Part shown: piece after piece, positions 7,627 through 15,344 of the stretch
How the letters are laid out: the number at the start of each line of letters is the position of its first letter
Position numbering within the stretch: position 1 is the stretch's first letter
NCBI GenBank assembly: GCA_019359505.1
Contig: JAHHHD010000043.1
Span: forward strand, 1 to 42,132
Direction of reading: 5' to 3'
Length of the DNA: 42,132 nucleotides
Source: Drouetiella hepatica Uher 2000/2452
GTDB lineage: Bacteria; Cyanobacteriota; Cyanobacteriia; Elainellales; Elainellaceae
The notes under the pieces: model-generated
What the model saw: only the letters and a program-made list of their open reading frames with translations
Told to the model about the DNA's origin: nothing
The model's database searches: none
Program-made: the position numbers and the translations under genes

Positions 7627-8721
7627 ATGACTGACAACAAAGATATTCTCAAGGAACTGATGGCGATCGCTATCCCTATCACGGCTACTGACCGAAGTCG
7701 GGCACAGATATTTGCCAAACAACAGCCCACTCAAGCCAGGGCAGAACAAGCTTATCGCAATGCGATCGCAGTCTTAGTAACTCGTCGCTGCTTACATTGG
7801 CTGGGAATTTCGTCAAACTTAGAAATGAGCGATAGCTGGAATTTACTCAACTGTTTGTTAGAGGATGCTGCCGATTTGTACGTTCCACAGCTGGAAGGGC
7901 GGCTAGAATGTCGGGCAATCCGTCCAGGAGACACCATCTATTTAATTCCTGAAGACACTGAACAGGAACGTATCGGCTACGTTGTCGTGCAGCTTGATGA
8001 CACATATCGGGAGGGGCAAGTTCTAGGATTCTTTGCGTCAGCCTCTACCCATTTTTCTATGAGTGACCTTCAGCCCTTGGAGGCTCTGATCGATCGTCTG
8101 CCAATGCCAGTCAACTTAGGGGAATGGCTAAATCAGAGATTTGATCAGGGCTGGGAGCCTCGCGACAATTTACTCAGTTCTCAAAAAAAATCCATTCTTG
8201 CCAGCTCTTTGAGGAATCGACAGGATGAGATTAAACAGCGTGTGGAGCAGCTTTATCTAAAACAAGCCAATTTTAATTTAACGCCGATACTCTCAGCAGA
8301 GCCAGAAATAGCCTTGGCACAACTGATTCAAACCACACAAGAGGATGAAATTCGGTGGCAAGCTGCTGAGTTGCTGTGGCAACTGGATTCTCGACATCCC
8401 GATTGTCCCGTGATTAGTGCTAAAGATTTGGGGGTTTATTTTGAAGGACGCACGGTTGCGCTGATGGTTGGCGTTTTACCCAAAGTAGAGAGCAGCCGCT
8501 TGATCCTGCTAAGGCTTTACCCGTTTGAGCAAGAATTTCACCTTCCACCCGGTTTAAAACTGGAGGTGCTAGATGAAACAGGAAGCCAAGAGCTATTTCA
8601 GGTGGAATCCAGACGGCAAGATGACTATATTCAATTCAAATTTACGGGAGATGTGGGCGATCGCTTTAACGTGCGTCTGACGCTCCATGAAGCATCCTTT
8701 ACGGAGTCCTTTATCATTTAA
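7627..8721 (+). CDS. DUF1822 family protein
   Basis: A 364-residue soluble protein. The N-terminal half (about 1-170) has the features I associate with DUF1822: the AYRNAIAVLVTRRCLHWLG helix, a YVPQLEGRLECR segment and a YVVVQLDDTYREGQVLGF strand pair. The C-terminal half is beta-rich, with VYFEGRTVALMVGVLP, LILLRLYPF and FKFTGDVGDRFNVRLTL, an immunoglobulin-like pattern (inference). There is no signal peptide. The family has no established function but in cyanobacteria lies next to sigma-like factors and CHAT/CHASE2 proteins. That position makes a regulator or protease substrate role possible. The start at 7627 follows the sigma stop by 76 bases. Confidence 0.78.
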   Translation: MTDNKDILKELMAIAIPITATDRSRAQIFAKQQPTQARAEQAYRNAIAVLVTRRCLHWLGISSNLEMSDSWNLLNCLLEDAADLYVPQLEGRLECRAIRPGDTIYLIPEDTEQERIGYVVVQLDDTYREGQVLGFFASASTHFSMSDLQPLEALIDRLPMPVNLGEWLNQRFDQGWEPRDNLLSSQKKSILASSLRNRQDEIKQRVEQLYLKQANFNLTPILSAEPEIALAQLIQTTQEDEIRWQAAELLWQLDSRHPDCPVISAKDLGVYFEGRTVALMVGVLPKVESSRLILLRLYPFEQEFHLPPGLKLEVLDETGSQELFQVESRRQDDYIQFKFTGDVGDRFNVRLTLHEASFTESFII

Positions 8722-8810
8722 TCTATTGCACCTATTTACTTGTTGTACAGATCTCGTTAATCATGCTTATCTAGTGAGTAAGTCTTAACCTGTTAGTCCT
8801 ACCGCCATTT

Positions 8811-11504
8811 ATGGTTCAGCCCTCTCCTGACCACCGTCATCCTCAAAGCATTGCCGTTGTCCTGCGGATGGGTGTCGGTTGCTTTGCCGATGGTTTTTCG
8901 GTGACGCTTCAGATTTTGGAAGAGGGTCAGTTGATTCAGGAGCATCATGATTTGTCTCATCTCCCGGCGGCGGCTGATATGCCAAGGCTCTATCGGGAAT
9001 GGCAGAGTCGATCGGTCGAGAATAGCCGTAAACTTCAAGAAGAAATCAGCCGTAAACTTCAGGCGGTTCCGGCACAGAAGACGAATGTTGCCGATTTAGA
9101 AGACTGGAGACAAAAAACTGAAAGACTAGAGGACTATTGCAGAAGATGGTTTCAGGAGCAGGCATTCAGAAGTCTGCGCGATCGCATCCAGGCAAACATC
9201 AAATTCAAAACCGATCAAGCTGTTCCCATCATTGTAAGTTGCGATACGGGAGATAAATCTCAAGATGAGGTGCTGCGTAGGCTGCCCTGGCATTTATGGG
9301 ATTTGTTAAGTAGCCGTCACGTTGAATTTGCTCTGTTGACTCGATTTCACCACCAGGCAAATACTCTGACGTTACCTGTCCGAGTGCTGGCTATTTTTGG
9401 CAGTTCTCAAGGAGGCTTGCAGCTTGAGAAAGATGAGGCAGCCCTGCAAATACTCCAGCAGCGAGGTGCGCAAATTACTAAGTGCGTAGAGCCTAATCTG
9501 GAAGAGTTATCGCCTTTGCTGCGTGATCAGGCTTGGGATATCCTCTTTTTTGCCGGACATAGCTCTAGTGAAGGTATCAGCGGGCGAATTCAAATTAGAG
9601 AAGATGTGAGTTTACGGCTAGATGATTTGCGTCAAAGTTTAACCAAAGCAGTCGCAAAAGGTCTCAAGCTGGCGATTTTTAACTCCTGTGATGGGTTAGG
9701 AATCGCCGATTTTTTGGCAGAGCTGCATGTACCTTTCATGATTGTGATGCGGCAACCTGTGCCTGATCAGATTGCCTGTCAATTCTTGCTTTACTTTTTG
9801 AATGAATTCTCTCAGGGCAAACCGCTCTGTCTGGCGGTTCGTGAGGCACGCGATCGCCTGGAAGCTTTTCAAAATAGGTTTCCTGGAGCCTCATGGCTAC
9901 CCACCATCTGTCAAAATCCCAATCAGCCGCAGTTGGTTTGGCAGCAATCCTCCCTTCTGATCCGCCTGCGCTCTCGCTTATCCCCTGTATCTGCTTCCCT
10001 GATCATGGGTTCTGTTGCCTTGGCAGGGACGATCGCTATAGCGGCGATTGCAGTCAACCGCTGTCAGTTCATGCCTTCCCTTTGCGATAATCCAAACTTA
10101 GCCCAACAATTTGTCACGGATGGTCATCAGTCTGTTGCTGACAGCAAAGTCAAGCTGAGTCAGCCTTATGGTTCGCTAAAACAGCAAGGCATTGCAGCAT
10201 TCTCACAAGCTAAATATGGCGAGGCAGTCACAATTTTTGATGATCTGCGAAGTCAAGCCAAACAAAGTAAAAATAGCTCAAATTCAGGGATTAGCAAAGC
10301 TGCTTTAGGCGCTCTGCAAGATCCTGAAACCTTGATTTATCGGAACAATGCGTTCGTGAATGCCCAGCATACTCAAAATCCCGCCTTGCCCATTTACACG
10401 ATCGCCGTTGCGGCACCGTTGAATCTTGATGCAGGCATGGGCATTGTTTTTGGAGTGGCTCAAGCGCAAGATATGGCGATTCAGCAGGGAATTAACCTAC
10501 AGGTAATCATTGCCAATGACAACAACAAGCCTGAGCAAGCCGAACAAGTTGCAAAAATCCTCTCTGCTGATTCTAGAATCCTGGCGGTAGTAGGGCATTA
10601 CACTTCTCCTAACACCTGCAATGCACTGAGAGTGTATTCTCCAAATCGACTGGTGGTAATCACGCCAACCAGTACCGCCGTCAATCTCCAGTCCAATCCA
10701 ACTTGTGGTGGCGATCCGAATCGCATATTCTTCCGCACCGTTTCAACCTCACGAGTAGAAGCCAGCAGCCTAGTACAGTATTTAGTCAACGATCTGAATA
10801 AACCGCATCCCAAGGTCGCTGTTTTTTACAATCCTAAGGAGCTGTTCAGTCAGGATTTGTTCGATCAGTTTGTTCAAGTCCTCAACGCTTTTGAGGGACA
10901 TATTGTTGCTACGTTTGACCTTTCCGATCCCAACTTTGATCCCCGTCAACTGCCGCTAGAGGCACAAGAAGCGGATGCTCTGGTGGTATTGCCAGACGGC
11001 GGAACGGGTGACAATACAGCTTTTCAAAAGGCGATCGCTATCGTCAAGTTAAACAACCGAGAAAAACCCATTTTAGGAGCTAATACGCTTTACCTTCAGG
11101 ATGTTTTAGAACAGGCTGGAGAGGCGACAGTAGATCGTTTGTTTATTGCGGTTGATTGGCATCCTAAGCAGTGTGGTGCAGACGCTTTTGCCAAACAAAT
11201 TAATGAGTATTGGGGAGGCGATTTAAATCGTCGTACGGCTCTAGCCTATGAAGCAGTTCAGACGGTAGTGCAGGCAATTCGCCTCTCAAAATCATCGATT
11301 ACTCGCCAAGACGTAAAGCAAAAACTTTCTGAGACAGGCATTAGAGATAATGCCACAGCTTCTAGCGCAATTATTAAAGGTTTATCGATTAGTTTTGATG
11401 CCAGAGGCGATCGCAGAGAAATCACCACGCGGGCGATCGTCACGGTCAACAATCAATTGAGGTTTGATCTGGCAAAAGATGTTCTTTGCCCAAAGGGTGA
11501 TTGA
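8811..11504 (+). CDS. CHAT-domain caspase-like protease fused through a membrane helix to a periplasmic ligand-binding domain
   Basis: The 897-residue protein has three parts. Residues 1-380 include a CHAT peptidase domain with the catalytic dyad in place: His250 in FFAGHSSSEG and Cys293 in FNSCDGLG. Residues 395-416 (ASLIMGSVALAGTIAIAAIAV) form one membrane helix after a basic RLRSRL stretch, which predicts CHAT in the cytoplasm and the rest in the periplasm. Residues 450-490 look like a TPR-type helical pair. Residues 528-890 are a type I periplasmic-binding fold as in branched-chain amino acid receptors: IYTIAVAAPL, VVGHYTSPNTCNA and ALVVLPDGG. So it resembles a single-pass receptor with a protease output. 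It follows the DUF1822 gene by 89 bases. Ligand and substrate are not predictable. Confidence 0.85.
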   Translation: MVQPSPDHRHPQSIAVVLRMGVGCFADGFSVTLQILEEGQLIQEHHDLSHLPAAADMPRLYREWQSRSVENSRKLQEEISRKLQAVPAQKTNVADLEDWRQKTERLEDYCRRWFQEQAFRSLRDRIQANIKFKTDQAVPIIVSCDTGDKSQDEVLRRLPWHLWDLLSSRHVEFALLTRFHHQANTLTLPVRVLAIFGSSQGGLQLEKDEAALQILQQRGAQITKCVEPNLEELSPLLRDQAWDILFFAGHSSSEGISGRIQIREDVSLRLDDLRQSLTKAVAKGLKLAIFNSCDGLGIADFLAELHVPFMIVMRQPVPDQIACQFLLYFLNEFSQGKPLCLAVREARDRLEAFQNRFPGASWLPTICQNPNQPQLVWQQSSLLIRLRSRLSPVSASLIMGSVALAGTIAIAAIAVNRCQFMPSLCDNPNLAQQFVTDGHQSVADSKVKLSQPYGSLKQQGIAAFSQAKYGEAVTIFDDLRSQAKQSKNSSNSGISKAALGALQDPETLIYRNNAFVNAQHTQNPALPIYTIAVAAPLNLDAGMGIVFGVAQAQDMAIQQGINLQVIIANDNNKPEQAEQVAKILSADSRILAVVGHYTSPNTCNALRVYSPNRLVVITPTSTAVNLQSNPTCGGDPNRIFFRTVSTSRVEASSLVQYLVNDLNKPHPKVAVFYNPKELFSQDLFDQFVQVLNAFEGHIVATFDLSDPNFDPRQLPLEAQEADALVVLPDGGTGDNTAFQKAIAIVKLNNREKPILGANTLYLQDVLEQAGEATVDRLFIAVDWHPKQCGADAFAKQINEYWGGDLNRRTALAYEAVQTVVQAIRLSKSSITRQDVKQKLSETGIRDNATASSAIIKGLSISFDARGDRREITTRAIVTVNNQLRFDLAKDVLCPKGD

Positions 11505-11660
11505 ACGGCACCAGAGCATACTTCGTAAAGTTATGTAAATATTTTGACGATATTGATTCTGGCTACCGATAGTCCTTTAAGACATCTGATTAGGTGAGTA
11601 TCAACTCCTAGAGTTAAAGATTAAGCACTGCTAGCTTAGGAATGAGAATTCAACAACATC

Positions 11661-11713
11661 GAATTTTGTAGGATGCATTATGGCTAGTGCCTAACGCATC
11701 CTACGCAGAATTC
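11661..11713. repeat. Imperfect palindromic repeat, REP-like hairpin
   Basis: GAATTttGTAGGATGCATTA faces TAACGCATCCTACgcaGAATTC across a loop of about 11 bases. GTAGGATGCGTTA-type arms are a frequent dispersed repeat in cyanobacterial intergenic DNA. It lies between the CHAT fusion and the next gene, so it may mark a transcript end or be a mobilised miniature repeat. It lacks a U-run after the stem, so I do not call it a terminator. Confidence 0.6.
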
Positions 11714-11750
11714 CACATCATTAAATCCGCGATCCTTAGAGAGATTTAGC

Positions 11751-12380
11751 ATGAAAAACTCATTAAAACTATCGCTAAAATCTCGAATTCAAAAAACATT
11801 GCGGACGGTATTCAAACTAATAGCTTATGGCGTTTCAGGAGTTCTTTATGTATTGGGGCATCTGCATGGAGTCTTTATCATTTTAGCCTGTGTCAGCTCT
11901 CTTTTATGGAATTTTTATTCTGTACTTTGGATTGGCGAATCGATCGCAGTAACTTGCCGTAATACAGATTCTATCCGTGTGGATTGCACTATAAAATATC
12001 GTGCTTTGCTTCGAGAATCGGAACAGCAAATCAAAAATGTTCAAGGCATAAAAGTTGATTCCTATACTTCTTCTTCAGAGTCCGGTAATACGACTACCTA
12101 TGAGGTTAGCTTGCAGTCTCTAGGGAGCGATCGCTTGATCAAAAAATACTCTAATCAGAGCGATCCAGAGATTAAAGCATTACAGCGGCTCAATTCATTT
12201 ATTGAAAACCCTGAAACACACATGACGATTCCGTTACGATACCACCTGTGGAAATCCCTGGTTATTTTCCTTTTTCTGCTTCCTTTCATGTTTGCTATTT
12301 TTGTCCCAGTCTTCGCTGGTTTATTAAGTTTATTCCAAAGCTTTAATAGCGCTCTAAAAAAATCGGAAAGGATATATTGA
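11751..12380 (+). CDS. Hypothetical membrane protein with an external loop
   Basis: A 209-residue protein that I do not recognise. It has a basic N-terminus (KNSLKLSLKSRIQK), two adjoining hydrophobic stretches (LIAYGVSGVLYVLGHLHGVF, then ILACVSSLLWNFYSVLW), a polar domain of about 110 residues with two cysteines close together (CRNTDSIRVDC), and a C-terminal helix (SLVIFLFLLPFMFAIFVPVF). The cysteines could form a disulfide if the loop is periplasmic (inference). It is preceded by AGAGAG about 10 bases before the ATG. The next gene starts within a few bases, so the pair is translated together. Context with the VWA lipoprotein suggests a shared envelope complex. Confidence 0.68.
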   Translation: MKNSLKLSLKSRIQKTLRTVFKLIAYGVSGVLYVLGHLHGVFIILACVSSLLWNFYSVLWIGESIAVTCRNTDSIRVDCTIKYRALLRESEQQIKNVQGIKVDSYTSSSESGNTTTYEVSLQSLGSDRLIKKYSNQSDPEIKALQRLNSFIENPETHMTIPLRYHLWKSLVIFLFLLPFMFAIFVPVFAGLLSLFQSFNSALKKSERIY

Positions 12381-12382
12381 TC

Positions 12383-13045
12383 ATGACTTATACATTAATC
12401 ATGACTCAGTGGCAAAACTCGTTTCGATTCACTCAAACTCAGGGGTTATGGGTGGGGGTATGGGTTGGCTACATCAGCTTTGTTTTATGGCTGGGAATAC
12501 GTTGGATCGTTTTGAGTAGTGGTGCATTGATTGGGGTACTGACGATCGCGTCCTGGCATATTCAGCTCCGAACACAAAGAGCGCATCCTACAGTATCCTC
12601 TGCAAACTTGCTGCAACCAGAGATTTTTTTAAATCACATTACTATCCTGAATGATCGAGTTCCAGAGGCTTGTCAATCGCTATGGCGATCGGTTCAAGCT
12701 CAAGCTCAAGCCATTCAGCGGACGGCAGCACAAATTGCCCAGCAGGAACCTACATTTATTCCAGATCTACTCGAAACTTTGCATACCGTTCTTGATCTAG
12801 TCGATCAGCTCGTGCAGGCTCTTCAGGTGACGCAGCAAGTGCAAACGCCGCATTATCAGAAGCTATCGCAAATTCAGCTACAAAGCAGTCTCGATCGGCT
12901 TCAGCAAACTCATGATCAACTTCAGGAGTTGCGCGATCAGTTAGCGCTAGTAAGCTTGAAGCAACGTTGCATCACGCCTTCTGGAATCTCAACACGATTG
13001 CAAATTCTGGTTACAGAGAACGAAAAAGGAATCTTGGGAGACTAA
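12383..13045 (+). CDS. Hypothetical membrane-anchored coiled-coil protein
   Basis: I chose ATG 12383 because AAGGA at 12368-12372 is well spaced from it; a TTG at 12377 in frame would add two residues. The 220 residues begin with two hydrophobic helices (WVGVWVGYISFVLWLGI and IVLSSGALIGVLTIASWHI). They continue as a long, Gln-rich, charged helical region with heptad-like patterns (SVQAQAQAIQRTAAQIAQQ, LDRLQQTHDQLQELRDQLAL). This looks like a cytoplasmic coiled coil tethered to the membrane. It overlaps nothing but starts three bases after the previous stop and ends six bases before the VWA gene. No family recognised. Likely an assembly or scaffold partner (inference). Confidence 0.65.
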   Translation: MTYTLIMTQWQNSFRFTQTQGLWVGVWVGYISFVLWLGIRWIVLSSGALIGVLTIASWHIQLRTQRAHPTVSSANLLQPEIFLNHITILNDRVPEACQSLWRSVQAQAQAIQRTAAQIAQQEPTFIPDLLETLHTVLDLVDQLVQALQVTQQVQTPHYQKLSQIQLQSSLDRLQQTHDQLQELRDQLALVSLKQRCITPSGISTRLQILVTENEKGILGD

Positions 13046-13051
13046 ACTACA

Positions 13052-14782
13052 ATGAAAAATCTGCGCTTTAATATTGGGCTAGCGATCGGACTATGCCTCA
13101 GCTTGTTGTGGGCTTGTACCGCGCCAGTCAACTCATTTGCAAGTGCCGATCGCTATCTCCGCGAACAGCTTTTGCCTAAAATCCAGGTCAGTTCACAGCT
13201 TGTCTCTGACACAGAATCTTATAATGCTGTCATTCCTGCTCTGACTGATTCTGAACCCGATCCCAGCACCTATCCGCTCTACGGTGCGAAACCTAGCCGT
13301 GACGCAAATACTAGCTATATTGAAATCTATAGCTCGGCTGAAAAAGCCAATGGCGAACGCCAGGATGAGCGATGGCTGATTGATGTAGTTGAGCAGTTTA
13401 ATCAGCAGCGGCAAACACTCAGTTCCGGGGAAGTTGTTCAAGTCGGGATTCGCAATATTCCTTCTGGATTAGGGGCACAAATTCTGGCTGCCAAAAAAGG
13501 AAAACCTGCGGGTTATACCCCCGCAAATGCCTTGTGGTTAGAGCTGCTCAAAGCTGAAGGGTTGCCGATGCAGACTATTACCCCAGCGCTGGTGCCAAAC
13601 CAAGCTATTTTTGCCATCCAGCCGCAAGTCTATCAAGAACTGGCAGAAAACGGAGCAGTAACGTTCGATCGCCTCCTGGATCATATCTTGGCTGGCAAGA
13701 TCAAAATTGGTTACGCCAATCCCTACATTGCTTCATCAGCGCTGAACCTTCTATACACGCTGCTTTGGCGTTCGGCAGGACATGCCCAAGATGGCAAGCC
13801 GCTGACGATCGCAGAACTGGAACTGCCTCAAACGAATTCAGCCTTCAGCGCTTTCCAACAGCAAATTTCCTTAACCACACCGACCTATCTAGATCTAAAA
13901 CAGATTTGGATTCGCAATCCGCAGCAGTTTCCGGCGATCGTCATGAACTACCAAAGCTATGTCACCCTGAAGCAACAGCCGGGATTTGAACAGTTGGCTT
14001 ACGTTCCTTTTGGTATCCCTGAAACGTCACCGCTTGTGGGATTTGAGTGGAACACTACATCTGAACGGGAAGCGCTACAGAAGTTTGCTGCCTTTGCCAC
14101 TTCTGTTCCTATGCAGCAGTTGGCAGAACAACGGGGATTTGAACAAACAGACTATCTAAAGCAAAATCGCTTTCCTCCTTTGCCATCAGGTGAAGTTTTG
14201 AAGGCAGCTCAGTCATTTTGGAAACAGCGTAAGGACGGCAGGCATACCGTGTATATGGAACTCGTTGTAGACACTAGCGGTTCAATGGAGCGAAACAATC
14301 GCCTGAAAGCTGTGCAGAAAGCGCTCCGATTTGCCAGTCAACAAATTAATCCAGGCAATCAGGTTGGATTGCTGACATTTAGCGATCGCCCCACTCGGCG
14401 CATCCCCCTGGCTCCCTTTAATGAGCTGGAACAAAAGCGGCTATTTGCTGCCATCGATCAGCTTCAGCCGGATGGCGCAACGGCTCTCTATGACGGACTT
14501 GCCGTCGGGTTAGCAGACCTGATGTCAAAACAAAAAACTGACCCAGAGGGACAATTTTATCTACTGCTGCTAACGGATGGAGAACAAACCGATGGACTGA
14601 GTTTTGCAGAAATTAAAGATGTCATTAAATATAGCGGAGTTAGAGTCTATCCGATCGCTTATGGTGAAGTCAATCAACAAGAATTAGAGGCAATCGCCAC
14701 AATTCGGGAAAGTAACGTGTACGAAGGTACTCCTGAAAAAGTTCAAGTTCTGCTAAAAGACCTATTCCAGACCAGCCTCTAA
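13052..14782 (+). CDS. Lipoprotein with substrate-binding and von Willebrand factor A domains
   Basis: A 576-residue envelope protein. The N-terminus has a lipobox LLWAC with Cys22 as the lipidation site, so it is probably tethered to a membrane face outside the cytoplasm. Residues about 80-390 look like a type 2 solute-binding fold (extracellular solute-binding type, with IPSGLGAQILAAKKGK and YANPYIASSALNLLY). Residues about 402-575 are a VWA domain with a complete metal-ion-dependent adhesion site: DTSGSM, a Thr in DGATALYDG and TDGEQTDG. VWA domains bind partners through a divalent ion. GGGAG at 13035-13040 precedes the ATG. It sits among small membrane proteins downstream of the CHAT receptor. 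Confidence 0.85.
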   Translation: MKNLRFNIGLAIGLCLSLLWACTAPVNSFASADRYLREQLLPKIQVSSQLVSDTESYNAVIPALTDSEPDPSTYPLYGAKPSRDANTSYIEIYSSAEKANGERQDERWLIDVVEQFNQQRQTLSSGEVVQVGIRNIPSGLGAQILAAKKGKPAGYTPANALWLELLKAEGLPMQTITPALVPNQAIFAIQPQVYQELAENGAVTFDRLLDHILAGKIKIGYANPYIASSALNLLYTLLWRSAGHAQDGKPLTIAELELPQTNSAFSAFQQQISLTTPTYLDLKQIWIRNPQQFPAIVMNYQSYVTLKQQPGFEQLAYVPFGIPETSPLVGFEWNTTSEREALQKFAAFATSVPMQQLAEQRGFEQTDYLKQNRFPPLPSGEVLKAAQSFWKQRKDGRHTVYMELVVDTSGSMERNNRLKAVQKALRFASQQINPGNQVGLLTFSDRPTRRIPLAPFNELEQKRLFAAIDQLQPDGATALYDGLAVGLADLMSKQKTDPEGQFYLLLLTDGEQTDGLSFAEIKDVIKYSGVRVYPIAYGEVNQQELEAIATIRESNVYEGTPEKVQVLLKDLFQTSL

Positions 14783-14809
14783 TCTAATCTCGTTAGACCC
14801 ATCCCAACG

Positions 14810-15181
14810 ATGAACCTCAATACACCTCTTTTCAAAACCCTAGGGCTTAGTTGGCTGATGTTTTTGATTACCGGATTGTTGATTAGCTGGCTCTTTGCTA
14901 TTCCGACTCTTACCGTGCTGATCGATCGCAGCTATTGTCCTTCCAACCAATGGCAACAGGTTTCGCAGACCTACACTGATCTGTACCACCAACATCAACG
15001 CCGCCAGTTGCAGTTGCGATCGGTCATCTTGTTTAGTAATCTAGGGCAAGAAGTCTTTGCTTCACCTCCCCTACCTGAAGCCATACAGGCTCTATCAACC
15101 TATGGTTATTCGGATCTATATCGCCAAGCCGAACTGCAAAAAACATACTCTAAAACGCAGCTTTTGGGTTGCCATTCCTAG
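14810..15181 (+). CDS. Hypothetical small membrane protein; end abuts an IS remnant
   Basis: A 123-residue protein with one membrane stretch (GLSWLMFLITGLLISWLFAI) near the N-terminus, then a polar part (CPSNQWQQVSQTYTDLYHQ, PPLPEAIQALSTYGYSDLYR) that is probably periplasmic. I do not recognise the family. It starts 28 bases after the VWA gene, so it belongs to that run. Its stop codon (15179-15181) lies exactly where an IS5-type end begins with GGCGTGTTTTAAAACC, so the last few residues may not be native and the gene may be truncated. Whether the original was longer cannot be told from this window. Confidence 0.6.
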   Translation: MNLNTPLFKTLGLSWLMFLITGLLISWLFAIPTLTVLIDRSYCPSNQWQQVSQTYTDLYHQHQRRQLQLRSVILFSNLGQEVFASPPLPEAIQALSTYGYSDLYRQAELQKTYSKTQLLGCHS

Positions 15182-15196
15182 GGCGTGTTTTAAAAC

Positions 15197-15340
15197 CTAG
15201 AGCCAAAGGAGAATTGCAGCAAGGATGAGCGTGGCGAGATAATGCTCTGTCCGTTTCTCATAACGGGTGGCAATGCGTCGAAACTGCTTTAGGCGATTGA
15301 TGGTTCGTTTGATGTCCACATTCGTCCGATAAATATTGCA
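15197..15340 (-). pseudogene. IS5-family transposase, C-terminal 47-residue remnant
   Basis: The minus strand reads CNIYRTNVDIKRTINRLKQF followed by RRIATRYEKRTEHYLATLIL and ends at a TAG (15197-15199). The K.FRRIATRY.K block is typical of the end of IS5-family DDE transposases. An IS end resembling GGGCGTGTTTTAAAACC (15181-15197) lies just after the stop. The rest of the gene is missing: at 15341 the sequence changes to the inverted repeat of the next element. Confidence 0.72.
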
Positions 15341-15344
15341 GGCT

